DNA from: CAVVFX01 sp963777595
Lineage (GTDB): Bacteria; Acidobacteriota; Terriglobia; Bryobacterales; Bryobacteraceae
Length of the DNA: 64,000 bases
Direction: 5' to 3'
Assembly: GCA_963777595.1 (NCBI GenBank)
Contig: CAVZRE010000062.1
Location: forward strand, 1-64,000
Shown here: piece after piece, positions 9,006-17,765 of the stretch
Numbering within the stretch: position 1 is the first letter of the stretch
How the letters are laid out: each line of letters begins with the position of its first letter
Position numbers and translations under genes: made by a program
The notes under the pieces: generated by a model
What the model was told of the DNA's origin: nothing
Databases searched by the model: none
What the model saw: only the letters and a program-made list of their open reading frames with translations

Positions 9006-9395
9006 CCATTCATTGGTATCACGGCGGCTTGCAAAACGGGGAAAAGCGCCACTCTCCTGCGTCTCGGGACATAGAGGATAGGGTGGTGGCGCGAGAACGG
9101 CGAACGCCATCGCCGCTCGCAATCGAGCTTGCTCGATCTTCGGAACAAACGCCTTCAATCAAGCGGGCATCCGGCTCCTGTGGGAGGGAAAACCGCCTTG
9201 GTGCGGCCGGTAGCACGGCAAATACCAGATCCTGCCGGTGAGGAATGTCCGAAGCACCGGCTGGATGCCAGAGCCGCGAACGCTAAAGAAAATGTCAGTT
9301 ACCGCCGATAGTACAACCAGGGTGCTGCTTTGTTATGCGTTGCATACCCGGCGACCACCCAGACCATACAGATACTAGGAGAGCTGATCATAGCC
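9006..9395. promoter_or_regulatory. divergent intergenic region with potential structured leader
   Basis: This gap of about 390 bases lies between marC and the chemoreceptor gene. On the plus strand, 9193-9261 contains successive hairpins: CCGC/GCGG around 9193-9206, GGTA/TACC around 9208-9225, and a 7-bp perfect stem GCCGGTG (9234-9240) with CACCGGC (9255-9261). They would sit in the leader of the chemoreceptor mRNA. I could not match them to cobalamin, TPP, c-di-GMP, ZTP or RNase P consensus elements. An AGGAGA at 9377-9382 precedes the chemoreceptor ATG at a long spacing. Confidence 0.35.
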
Positions 9396-10787
9396 ATGTG
9401 GTTTTTTCCCAGATCCCGGCAGGGATCATTGTCCGCGGAACCTGAGCGCAACGGCGCCGTCGACGAATCATCGCTTCGGGACCAGCTCAAGACTGCGCAA
9501 CTTCGTTTCGAGCTCGCGGGCAGGAGCGAGGGTCTGTGGGATATGGAGTATCCAAAGGACGGTCTACTGCGTCCGGATACGCCATTCTGGTGGTCAGAGC
9601 ATTTCCGGAAGTTACTTGGCTTTCAAAATGAACGCGACTTCCCCAATGTGCTCGACAGTTGGGGTTCGCGGCTGCACGTTTCGGACAAGGACCGAACGTT
9701 TGCTGCTTTTGCGGCGCATCTCAATGATCGATCAGGAAATACGCCCTATGATATCGAGTACCAGCTGCAGCTGAAGTCAGGTGAATACAGGTGGTTCCTG
9801 GCGAGGGGCTACACGCTCCGCGACAAGGATGGCAAGCCTTTGCGGGTTACCGGTTCATTGCGCGACATCCACGAGGAAAAACTGGTGAACCAGAAACTTA
9901 CAGCTTCGAAGGACCTTCGTCTCGAACTGGCCGGCAAAAGTGAGGGTCTGTGGGATATGGAGTATCCCGAAAATGGTCAAGTATGTCCGGATACACCCTT
10001 CTGGTGGTCTGAGTATTTCCGTAAATTGCTGGGCTTTCGCGATGAACACGATTTTCCTAACGTGCTCGACAGCTGGGGATCGCGGCTGCATGTTTCGGAC
10101 AAGGATCGGACGTTTGCTGCGTTCGCGGCGCATCTCAGTGATCGATCTGGCAATACGCCGTACGATATCGAGTACCGGTTGCAGTTAAGGTCCGGCGAAT
10201 ACAGATGGTTCCTGGCGCGGGGTATCACGCTCCGCGACAAAGATGGCAAGCCTTTGCGGGTGACCGGTTCGGTGCGGGATATCCAAGACGAAAAGGTGTT
10301 GAATCAACGACTTACGGCTTCGAAAGATCGACTACAGGAAGCCATCCGCGACGTGCGCGGCAATATGACTACGCTACTGCAGCGCGCAGTCCAGACCACT
10401 GACAGCACGAACTCGAAAATGAAACAACTGAATGCCAGAAGCCAGGAGATCCACAAAATCAACGATACGATTAACAACATCGCACAGACCAGCAATCTAC
10501 TGTCTTTGAACGCCATGCTCGAAGCCGCCCGTGCGGGTGATGTCGGCAGCGGCTTTCGAGTGGTGGCCGGAGAAGTGAAGCGACTCGCGCAGACCACATC
10601 TACTGCTACCGGGGATGTGACGAGGGAGACACAGGCAATCGAGGAAGACATCGGACAGGTCGCCGCGGAAATTCATCGATTCCAGAATATTATCGAACAG
10701 ATCGAAGTGATACAGAATCAGCTTACTTCCACTATCGAAGACCAGACCTCAAACCTGTCGAACGACGAAATGTCGGTACACAGCTGA
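9396..10787 (+). CDS. soluble methyl-accepting chemotaxis-like protein with duplicated PAS domain
   Basis: 463 residues from ATG 9396 (MWFFPRSRQGS). Two PAS/PAC modules, at about residues 35-170 and 173-308, are near-copies (both contain SEGLWDMEYP, TPFWWSE and FAAFAAHL). They are followed by a coiled coil and a shortened receptor signalling domain with the CheA/CheW-contact hairpin (NLLSLNAMLEAARAGDVGSGF). There are no membrane segments, so it is a cytoplasmic sensor. The PAS domains would bind a small ligand or haem/flavin; no cofactor residue is diagnostic. The protein ends soon after the hairpin, without a long C-terminal methylation helix. No che genes are in the window, so it may serve a distant array or a non-chemotactic output. 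Confidence 0.85.
   Translation: MWFFPRSRQGSLSAEPERNGAVDESSLRDQLKTAQLRFELAGRSEGLWDMEYPKDGLLRPDTPFWWSEHFRKLLGFQNERDFPNVLDSWGSRLHVSDKDRTFAAFAAHLNDRSGNTPYDIEYQLQLKSGEYRWFLARGYTLRDKDGKPLRVTGSLRDIHEEKLVNQKLTASKDLRLELAGKSEGLWDMEYPENGQVCPDTPFWWSEYFRKLLGFRDEHDFPNVLDSWGSRLHVSDKDRTFAAFAAHLSDRSGNTPYDIEYRLQLRSGEYRWFLARGITLRDKDGKPLRVTGSVRDIQDEKVLNQRLTASKDRLQEAIRDVRGNMTTLLQRAVQTTDSTNSKMKQLNARSQEIHKINDTINNIAQTSNLLSLNAMLEAARAGDVGSGFRVVAGEVKRLAQTTSTATGDVTRETQAIEEDIGQVAAEIHRFQNIIEQIEVIQNQLTSTIEDQTSNLSNDEMSVHS
9502..10329 (+). repeat. tandem duplication of a PAS-encoding unit, period 414 bp
   Basis: The segment starting at GAGGGTCTGTGGG (9528) recurs at 9942, exactly 414 bases (138 codons) later, and similarity runs through each unit to NQKLTASKD / NQRLTASKD. 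Differences are scattered and mostly at third codon positions, so both copies have remained under coding constraint. Confidence 0.85.
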
Positions 10788-10845
10788 GCGAACGCAAAGT
10801 CTGGCGGTAGAAAAAATAAGATTTTGTTGTAGTATAAAACTAAAT

Positions 10846-12095
10846 ATGAAGATTCGGGATATCCGTGCTACCACGGTGACCGTCCCGCTCGAAGCGCCGT
10901 TGCGGCACGCCAATGGCTGCCACTGGGGACGCTTCGTTCGCACCATCGTCGAAGTCGAGACCGATAACTGGACTCGTCGGCTTGGGCGAGATGGGCGGAG
11001 GCGGTGAGACGGCCGAAGCGGGCGTGCGCGCCCTTAAGTCTTACCTGCTGGGACACGACCCGGTCGCGGCTCGAGGACATGCGCTTCCTGATTGCCAATC
11101 CTACGGCGTCGCTTTATAACAATCGCACTCAGATCCTGGCGGCGCTCGAATTCGCCTGCCTCGACATCCTCGGGCAGGCGTGGGGCGTACCCGTTTGCGA
11201 CATTCTCGGCGGACGCTTGCGCGACAGCGTGCCCTTCGCCGCCTACTGCTTCTTCCGCTATCCGAATCCCAAGACGGGCGAAGGCGAAGTCCGCACCATC
11301 GATCAAGTGCTGGCGAACGCGCGCGCGCTCAAAGAGCGCTATGGCTTCACCACTCACAAGGTAAAAGCCGGCGTTTTCCATCCGGATTACGAACTGGAAG
11401 TCTATCGCGCCGTCGCCGCGGAGTTTCCCGGCGATTCTTTTCGCTTCGACCCCAATGCGGTCTGGTCCACCGAGCAGGCCATTCGCTTCGGCCAAGGCAT
11501 CGAGGGCCTTCGCAACGATTATCTGGAGGATCCGGTGCTACGGACTGCAACGGAATGCGCCGCACGCGCGAAAAGGTGCGGGTCCCGCTGGCGACGAATA
11601 CCGTGGTCGTGAACTTCGAGCAACTGGCCGCCAACGTCCTCGATACCGCGGTCGACGTCATTCTGCTCGATACCACTTTCTGGGGCGGAATCCGCGCATG
11701 CGTGAAGGCCGCGGGGGTTTGCGAGACGTTTCAGCTGGGCGTCGCTGTCCATTCTTCGGGCGAACTCGGCATCCAACTCGCGACCATGCTGCACCTTGGC
11801 GCGGTTATCCCGAACCTGTCGTTTGCGGCGGACGCACATTATCACCACCTGACCGACGATATCATCGAGGGCGGTCTAATGCCCTATGTGAATGGCGCGA
11901 TCCGGGTTCCCGATAAACCAGGTCTCGGCGTTACGCTGAATCGCGAAAAGCTCGCGCGAATATAACGAACTCTACAAACGGCTGGGCGGCTACGCGTATG
12001 ACCAGGATCCCGGGCGTCCTGGCTGGACTCCCATTATTCCCAACGACCGCTGGGCTGATCCCAAAGACGACCGTCCGGTGCGGATTCCGGCATAG
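10846..12095 (+). pseudogene. enolase-superfamily sugar-acid dehydratase (glucarate dehydratase-like), frameshifted
   Basis: After correcting five single-base insertions the gene gives 414 residues, from MKIRDIRATT to DDRPVRIPA-TAG. Enolase-superfamily hallmarks are visible: the KVK base motif (THKVKAG), metal ligands in FRFDPNAVWS and DYLEDP, the PLATNTVVVNFE segment typical of the glucarate-dehydratase branch, and the base His in AVHSSGELG. Such enzymes dehydrate hexaric or hexuronic acids to 2-keto-3-deoxy sugar acids. The apparent extra bases lie near 10974 (T), 11073 (G), 11543 (C), 11556 (C) and 11955 (A). All are insertions, and the rest of the gene is well conserved, so sequencing error is likelier than decay. 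It heads an operon with the SDR and GH67 genes. An AT-rich stretch with TATAAA at 10833 may be the promoter. Confidence 0.75.
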
Positions 12096-12097
12096 AC

Positions 12098-12876
12098 ATG
12101 CATGGGAACCTCTTGAGACCTGACAGATCGGGTCGCGGTGGTGATCGGCGCGACGTCTGGAATTGGCCGCGCCCTTGCGCTTGGCCTGGCGCAGCATGGC
12201 GCGCACGTCATCCCTACTGGACGGCGAGCACAACAACTCGAAGTCGTCTGCCGCGAGATCGAAGAGACCGGCGTCGCTACGTTGTATCAGACGGCCGACA
12301 TTACCGATCTCTTTATCCCTGGACGCTCTGCGCGACGCGGTGCTCAAGCAGTTCGGACGCGTCGATATCCTGGTGAATGCCGCCGGCTACACGTTCAAGC
12401 AAGCAACGGCTGCCGTATCGCTCGCGCAATGGTCCTGTCTTATGCAGACCAACCTCGACGGGGCCCTCCGCTCCTGCCAGTGTTTTTACGACGCGTTGAA
12501 GGCGAGCGGAAGGGGCCGGGTCATCAATATTGCTTCACTCGGCTCCTTCCTCGCTTTTCACGAAGTCGCGGCCTACTGTGCATCGAAATCGGCGCTGCTG
12601 TCTCTGACGCGAAGTCTGGCCTGCGAATGGGCAAAGGACGGTATCTCGGTCAACGCCATCGCGCCCGGCGTGTTTCCTACGGAACTGAACGAAGGCATTG
12701 TCAACGGCACTCCGCGCGGGCGAGAATTGCTGCTGCGTACTCCGATGGCGCGCTTCGGCAAACCGGAGGAATTGGTGGGAGCCGCGGTGCTGCTGGCGTC
12801 GGATGGCGCGAGCTTTCTCACCGGGCAGTGCATCGCGATCGATGGCGGATATCTCGCGTCAGGGGTCAATTCGTGA
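12098..12876 (+). pseudogene. short-chain dehydrogenase/reductase, frameshifted
   Basis: Removing two single-base insertions (near 12115 and 12312) gives a 258-residue classical SDR. The nucleotide-binding GATSGIG, an NADP-type basic pair in PTGRRAQQ, the structural VNAAG, the catalytic Ser region NIASLGS and the catalytic YCASK are all present, followed by NAIAPGVFPT and a C-terminal GGYLASG. It would oxidise or reduce a sugar or sugar acid. It sits two bases after the dehydratase stop, and its TGA overlaps the GTG of the alpha-glucuronidase, so the three are one operon. Uncorrected, its first reading frame runs on into the next gene and gives a false 1051-residue fusion. Confidence 0.78.
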
Positions 12877-15293
12877 TACGCGGAGTCTGGTTTTTCGCCC
12901 TGCCCGCGCTGCTATTTGGGGAGACCGGTTATGACGCGTGGCTGCGGTATGCGCCGGTCGCGCAACCAGTTTCCATACCAGCGGTCGTCACTGCTTCCGA
13001 CGACTCTTTGCTGGTCGGCAGCGCGCGCCACGAGTTGGTTCGCGGCGTGCGAGGCATGCTTGGCAAAACCCTGCGTGAGCAGACCGGGGCGCCTCGCGAA
13101 AGCGCGATCGTCTTACAAAGCGATGGTTCTGCTCCCGTTGACGGCTATTCGTTGCGGACCACAACTATTGACGGTTATTCCTGTATTCTCATCTCCGGGA
13201 ACGGCCGGGGAGTGTTGTATGGCGCGTTTGCGCTGCTGCGCAAAATTGCCCTGGGTCAGCCGGTCACAAATCTTGACGAACGCGACGCACCTTACGCGCC
13301 GGTCCGCTGGGTGAATCATTGGGACAACCTCGACGGCAGCATTGAGCGCGGTTATGGCGGCCCTTCGATTTTCTGGGACAACGGAAAAGCGCGCGAGGAT
13401 CTTAGCCGCGTCTCGGACTACGGACGCCTGCTCGCCTCGATTGGCATTAACGGCTGCTCGATCAATAACGTCAATGCCGACCGTCGGATTCTAAGCCCTG
13501 AATTCTTCCCGCAAATTGCGCGCATCGCGGCGGCCCTTCGGCCCTGGGGCGTCAAGGTGGCGATCTCGGTGGACTTCGGGAGTCCTCAGTCTATCGGCGG
13601 CCTCGATACCTTCGACCCGCTCGAGCCGAAAGTGATCGCGTGGTGGAAGACGAGGGTCGACGAACTCTATGCGGTCGTTCCCGATCTGGGAGGATTCGTC
13701 ATGAAAGCGGATTCTGAAGGTCGAGTAGGCCCCTCCGCCTATCACCGTACTCACGCGGATGCCGCGAATGTCGTGGCTCGCGCGCTGGCTCCCCACGGGG
13801 GACTGATCTTTTATCGCGGATTTGTCTACGACCACCATATGGACTGGCACAATCTCAAGAACGACCGAGCGCGCGCCGCATACGATAACTTCCGTGACCT
13901 CGACGGAAAGTTTGACGATAACGCCGTTATCCAGATCAAACATGGTCCCATCGATTTCCAGGTCCGCGAGCCGGCTTCCCCGCTATTCGGAGCGCTCGAG
14001 AAAACCAATCAGGCGATCGAACTGCAGATCACTCAGGAATACTTCGGCCAGGCTCGTCACACGGTTTTCCTCGTTCCCATGTGGAAAGAGACGCTCGATT
14101 TCGATATCCGCGATTCCACACCGGTGAAGGCGATCGTGGCGGGAAAAGCCTTTGGGGGGCACACAGGGGGATTCGTCGGCGTCTCCAACGTCGGGCTGGA
14201 CTCCAATTGGTTCGGCAACCACATGTCGCAAGCGAATCTCTACGGCTTCGGACGGCTTGCATGGAAGCCCGATCTAACGGCCCGCGCCATCGCCGGTGAG
14301 TGGACGCGCCTCACGTTTGGCAACGATCCTGAAGTGGATAAGACTGTCGATAACTTGCAATTGACGTCCTGGCGTACGTTTGAAAATTACACCGGTCCGC
14401 TGGGGCTGCAGACTTTGACCGACATTGTCGGCAATCACTACGGGGTCGCGGTAGAAGCGTCGGAAAATAACGGTTGGGGCCAATGGCATCGCGCGGATGC
14501 CGAGGGCGTCGGGATGGATCGGACCGTCGCTACCGGCACCGGCTACATCGGCCAGTATCGCCAGGAAGTGGCCCGGCTCTACGAGTCGCTGGCCGCTTGT
14601 CCTGACAATTTGGTGCTGTTCCTACATCATGTCCCGTACACGCACGTGCTGCACGATGGCAAGACTGTCATTCAATACATTTACGATTCGCACTACGACG
14701 GCGCGGAGACCGTCGAACGCTACGTTCGCGACTGGCAGTCGCTCAAAGGCCGCATAGACGACCAGCGTTACCAGCAGGTTCTCGCGCAACTCGAATACCA
14801 GGCAGGGCAGGCGCAAGTCTGGCGCGATGCGGTTGTCACGTGGTTTTGGAAGACTTCAGGCATTTCTGATGTGAAAGGGCGGGCAGGCCAGTACCCGGGG
14901 CGAGTCGAAGCCGAGTCGATGCAGCTTGACGGCTATCGTATGCAACCCGTCAGGCCGTGGGAGGATGCATCGGGCGGCGCCGCTATCGCGTGCGCGGCTG
15001 CCGAGTGCGCAGCTACCACGCAATTCGACGGCGCCCCGGGGTGGTACACCTTGCGCGTTCAGTATTTCGACCTGCCCGCCGGTATTGCGAAGTTCCGGCT
15101 GTTCGTCAATCAGCAGCAGGTGGACGATTGGAGCGCAGCCGGCCGCTTCCCGGCTCGAAAGCTGGACGCCTCTTCGTCGGTACGCCGGGAACTTCGGGGC
15201 GTGGCTCTGCGCCCAGGCGACCGAATCCGGGTTGAAGGTGTGCCGGACACCGGCGATCCCGCCGCGTTAGATTATCTCGAGATCTTGCCGTAG
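12873..15293 (+). CDS. GH67 alpha-glucuronidase with C-terminal carbohydrate-binding-like extension
   Basis: 806 residues from GTG 12873, which overlaps the SDR stop and begins a signal peptide (VIRGVWFFALPALLFGETG). The GH67 catalytic barrel is clear: VRWVNHWDNLDGSIERGYGG, the acid Glu in MKADSEGRVG, and the base pair of residues in IKHGPIDFQVREP and QITQEYFG. GH67 enzymes remove 4-O-methyl-glucuronic acid from the ends of xylo-oligosaccharides. The last 120 or so residues (from RVEAESMQLDGY) form a beta-rich module resembling CBM6/35-type domains. The operon logic is release of glucuronic acid, then conversion by the SDR and dehydratase. A signal peptide implies action outside the cytoplasm. 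Confidence 0.9.
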   Translation: MIRGVWFFALPALLFGETGYDAWLRYAPVAQPVSIPAVVTASDDSLLVGSARHELVRGVRGMLGKTLREQTGAPRESAIVLQSDGSAPVDGYSLRTTTIDGYSCILISGNGRGVLYGAFALLRKIALGQPVTNLDERDAPYAPVRWVNHWDNLDGSIERGYGGPSIFWDNGKAREDLSRVSDYGRLLASIGINGCSINNVNADRRILSPEFFPQIARIAAALRPWGVKVAISVDFGSPQSIGGLDTFDPLEPKVIAWWKTRVDELYAVVPDLGGFVMKADSEGRVGPSAYHRTHADAANVVARALAPHGGLIFYRGFVYDHHMDWHNLKNDRARAAYDNFRDLDGKFDDNAVIQIKHGPIDFQVREPASPLFGALEKTNQAIELQITQEYFGQARHTVFLVPMWKETLDFDIRDSTPVKAIVAGKAFGGHTGGFVGVSNVGLDSNWFGNHMSQANLYGFGRLAWKPDLTARAIAGEWTRLTFGNDPEVDKTVDNLQLTSWRTFENYTGPLGLQTLTDIVGNHYGVAVEASENNGWGQWHRADAEGVGMDRTVATGTGYIGQYRQEVARLYESLAACPDNLVLFLHHVPYTHVLHDGKTVIQYIYDSHYDGAETVERYVRDWQSLKGRIDDQRYQQVLAQLEYQAGQAQVWRDAVVTWFWKTSGISDVKGRAGQYPGRVEAESMQLDGYRMQPVRPWEDASGGAAIACAAAECAATTQFDGAPGWYTLRVQYFDLPAGIAKFRLFVNQQQVDDWSAAGRFPARKLDASSSVRRELRGVALRPGDRIRVEGVPDTGDPAALDYLEILP

Positions 15294-15300
15294 CTTACTG

Positions 15301-15373
15301 TGTGACAGGCTTCAGCCGGCTTCAGCCTGCTCACACTGCCTGTAGGGCGGTCGGCGCCAAAGTGGCCTTTTTT
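15301..15373 (+). terminator. possible terminator region after the GH67 operon
   Basis: TGTGACAGGCT (15301-15311) pairs with AGCCTGCTCACA (15324-15335), forming a bulged hairpin eight bases past the GH67 stop. A second short stem GCCA/TGGC (15356-15366) is followed by six T at 15368-15373. It lies between convergent genes. Neither hairpin alone is a strong intrinsic terminator. Confidence 0.4.
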
Positions 15374-15399
15374 CAAAAGCGCAAAAATCGTCGCGCGTG

Positions 15400-16449
15400 T
15401 TACGACCACGCTTTTTCGAAGAAGCGCATCCAGTTGCCGTGGAAGATGCCTGCGATGTCCGCTTCACTATACCCCCGCCCCCGCAGGATATCGGGTATTT
15501 TCTGCAGGTCCGCGATGGTATTCAGGTCGGTTGGGGTCTGCTCAGTGCCAAACCCTCCATCAAGATCGCTGCCGAGGGCCACGTGGCGCGTATTGCCGGC
15601 TAACTGGCAGATGTGGTCCATTTGATCGACTGCGGACGCGAGCGTAGCCGTATTCGGCGTGGTGATTTTCCAGTCCGGAACCAACATCCAGGCATCGAAC
15701 ACGGAACCGATCACGCCGTCGCGTTCAATGATCGCGCGCACCTGATCGTCACTGTACTGCCGGTCTCCGGGAACCAGCGCACGGCAGTTGTTATGGCTGG
15801 CGAGAACCGGTCCGTGAAAGATGGAAAGTGCTTCCCAGAAACTTTCGTCGGCCATGTGCGTGAGGTCGAGAATCATGCCGCACGCTTCCATGCCACGCAA
15901 CAGATCCCGGCCTTTGGCGGTCAACGGTCCCGAGCAACCCGTCCCGTGAGCATAGGCGCTGGGCCCGTAGTGTGCCATGCCCAACGCACGCAGACCGTCG
16001 TCCCACCAGCGGTCGATTTGGGCGGGAGAAAGAATGGGATCGGCGCCCTCCATCGAGATAATGAAGCCGAACGGCGCATCCGCACTTCCGGACTGCCATT
16101 CCGCGAAGGACTTCTTCAACGCCGCAGCGTCCTTCACCAGGCGGCAAACGCCATCGTCCGCCAGGGCTCGATAGTAGGCGAGTTGGCCTTGCGCCACGGA
16201 ATACGCGATCTCCTGGGTGCGGTAATCGAGCATGCTGCGGCCGGCGGGATTGCAGCGGGCAAGCAGGGTCGCGATGGAGATAGCCACTTCTCCACGCCGC
16301 ATCTCCGGCAGTGAGACGGTATTGGTGCCGCGCCCGCGGTCCGTCATCCCGGCTTCAGCAGCCCGGATCGCCGCGATGCTGGAGCGCAGATCGCGATTCC
16401 ATCCCAACGCATTCCAGGAAAGATCAAGGTGAGAATCAAAGATCAGCAT
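15400..16449 (-). CDS. membrane (renal-type) dipeptidase, peptidase family M19
   Basis: 349 residues. The metal ligands of M19 dipeptidases are present: HLD in FDSHLDLSWN at the N-terminus, Glu in ISMEGADP, His in LTHMADESF, His in VLASHNNCRAL, and the late DLDGGFG motif. Family members are binuclear zinc enzymes that cleave dipeptides, often with a D-residue at the second position. No signal peptide is visible, so it is probably cytoplasmic. Its ATG follows directly on the RidA stop codon with no gap, so the pair is co-transcribed. Together they suggest amino-acid or peptide clean-up. Confidence 0.9.
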   Translation of the reverse strand: MLIFDSHLDLSWNALGWNRDLRSSIAAIRAAEAGMTDRGRGTNTVSLPEMRRGEVAISIATLLARCNPAGRSMLDYRTQEIAYSVAQGQLAYYRALADDGVCRLVKDAAALKKSFAEWQSGSADAPFGFIISMEGADPILSPAQIDRWWDDGLRALGMAHYGPSAYAHGTGCSGPLTAKGRDLLRGMEACGMILDLTHMADESFWEALSIFHGPVLASHNNCRALVPGDRQYSDDQVRAIIERDGVIGSVFDAWMLVPDWKITTPNTATLASAVDQMDHICQLAGNTRHVALGSDLDGGFGTEQTPTDLNTIADLQKIPDILRGRGYSEADIAGIFHGNWMRFFEKAWS

Positions 16450-16890
16450 CTAATCCTTTACCTCGAATACCGCTTCCACTTCCACGGCTGCTCCCGTCGG
16501 CAGAGACGCGAAGCCTAAGGCGCTGCGAGCATGGTAACCATCCCCCTGCTTACCGAAGATTTCGTGAAGCAGATCGGACGCGCCATTGATGACCAGGTGC
16601 TGCTCTACAAATTCCGGCGCCGAATTGACGCAGCCCAGCACTTTGATCACACGCAGGCCGTCGAGCGTGCCATGCGCGTTCCAGACCGATTGCAGAATTT
16701 TCGACGCGCACTCGCGCGCCGCCTCATAGCCTTGCTCGGTCGTCAAACCCGCGCCCAGCTTGCCTTTAAGCGAACTCACGTGTCCTGATGAAATTAACTG
16801 GTTACCCGACCGGATGCAGAGATTCAAATAACCGGGGGTGGCCTTCTCAAATGTGATCCCTAGGGAAGTTGCTTTCTGTTGTGCACTCAT
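16450..16890 (-). CDS. RidA/YjgF-family protein
   Basis: 146 residues with the trimeric RidA fold signatures: GNQLISSGHVSS near the N-terminus and a C-terminal RSALGFASLPTGAAVEVEAV, which keeps the Arg that binds the carboxylate of 2-aminoacrylate-type enamines and imines. RidA proteins hydrolyse reactive enamine intermediates from PLP enzymes. The sequence is nearer the YjgH-like subgroup (about 150 residues) than canonical RidA (about 128). It is divergent from the DUF1080 gene with only 21 bases between starts, so at least one promoter must lie inside a coding sequence. Confidence 0.87.
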   Translation of the reverse strand: MSAQQKATSLGITFEKATPGYLNLCIRSGNQLISSGHVSSLKGKLGAGLTTEQGYEAARECASKILQSVWNAHGTLDGLRVIKVLGCVNSAPEFVEQHLVINGASDLLHEIFGKQGDGYHARSALGFASLPTGAAVEVEAVFEVKD

Positions 16891-16911
16891 TCAAGTAACA
16901 TCATATAGAAC

Positions 16912-17742
16912 ATGCAAACCCGACTTCTCTTTGCTGCGCTTTTGATCGCCGCTTATGCCGCTGCCCAGACGCCGGCGCCACCGCCCGCGCATGCGGACCA
17001 CACGCTGGGCTATGACGATACGCCGTACCTGCCGGGTGGAAAATGGCGCGTTCACGATGTAAGCCGTCCCCAGCCTACGGTCATCACACCGGGCACCGCG
17101 AGTACTCAGGAAAAGGCCGGCCGTCCGCCATCCGACGCCATCGTCCTGTTTGACGGCACCGGATTTGCGAAGTGGGCCACCATGGTGAAGGGTCAACCGA
17201 TCGAGCCGAAATGGAAACTACAGGACGGTTATATGGAAGTGGTCGACAAGGTCGGCGGCATCGAGACCAGGGACAAGTTCGGCGACATGCAGCTTCACCT
17301 GGAATGGACCTCGCCGACTGACGTGCATGGCAAGAGCCAGGAGCGAGGGAACAGCGGCGTGCTCCTGATGGGGCGCTATGAAGTGCAGGTACTTGATTCG
17401 TACGACAATCCCACCTACGCTGACGGGGGCGCGGCGTCAATATACGGACAGTATCCTCCACTGGTAAATGCCGCGCGCAAACCAGGTGAGTGGCAGACTT
17501 ACGATATCTTCTTCGAGGCTCCTCGTTTTGAGGGCGAGAAGCTGGCGCGTCCGGCTTATGTGACGGTGGTCTGGAATGGCGTTCTCGTCCAGAACCACCG
17601 CCAAATTATCGGCGACACTCCCCACGCCAAGCTTGGAACCTACAAGCCGCATCCCGCCGAACTGCCGCTACAACTGCAGAATCATCACGGGGCCGTGCGC
17701 TACCGGAATATCTGGGTGCGGCGTCTCCAACCCGCGGAATGA
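16912..17742 (+). CDS. secreted DUF1080 (3-keto-disaccharide hydrolase-like) protein
   Basis: 276 residues with a signal peptide (MQTRLLFAALLIAAYAAAQ) and a beta-jelly-roll of the DUF1080 type. Family marks are the IVLFDGTGFAKWA start, the FGDMQLHLEW strand, ERGNSGVLLMGRYEVQVLDS, and the late LQNHHGAVRYRNIWVR. DUF1080 proteins are widespread in acidobacteria and planctomycetes; some members act as 3-keto-glycoside hydrolases. It probably acts in the periplasm. It stands alone, convergent with the AAA ATPase. Confidence 0.88.
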   Translation: MQTRLLFAALLIAAYAAAQTPAPPPAHADHTLGYDDTPYLPGGKWRVHDVSRPQPTVITPGTASTQEKAGRPPSDAIVLFDGTGFAKWATMVKGQPIEPKWKLQDGYMEVVDKVGGIETRDKFGDMQLHLEWTSPTDVHGKSQERGNSGVLLMGRYEVQVLDSYDNPTYADGGAASIYGQYPPLVNAARKPGEWQTYDIFFEAPRFEGEKLARPAYVTVVWNGVLVQNHRQIIGDTPHAKLGTYKPHPAELPLQLQNHHGAVRYRNIWVRRLQPAE

Positions 17743-17765
17743 TGTGCCACGACACTTTCCGCCCG

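Noticed and set aside
9161..9265. Known riboswitch (cobalamin, TPP, c-di-GMP) or RNase P RNA upstream of the chemoreceptor
   Set aside because: The conserved boxes of these classes are missing; only generic stems are present. A short GAGGAATGTCCG resembles an RNase P segment, but the rest is absent.
12138..15293. A single 1051-residue protein fusing an SDR start to GH67
   Set aside because: The SDR frame switches by one base near 12312, and the GH67 gene has its own GTG at 12873 overlapping the SDR stop. The middle of the fusion has no SDR similarity in that frame.
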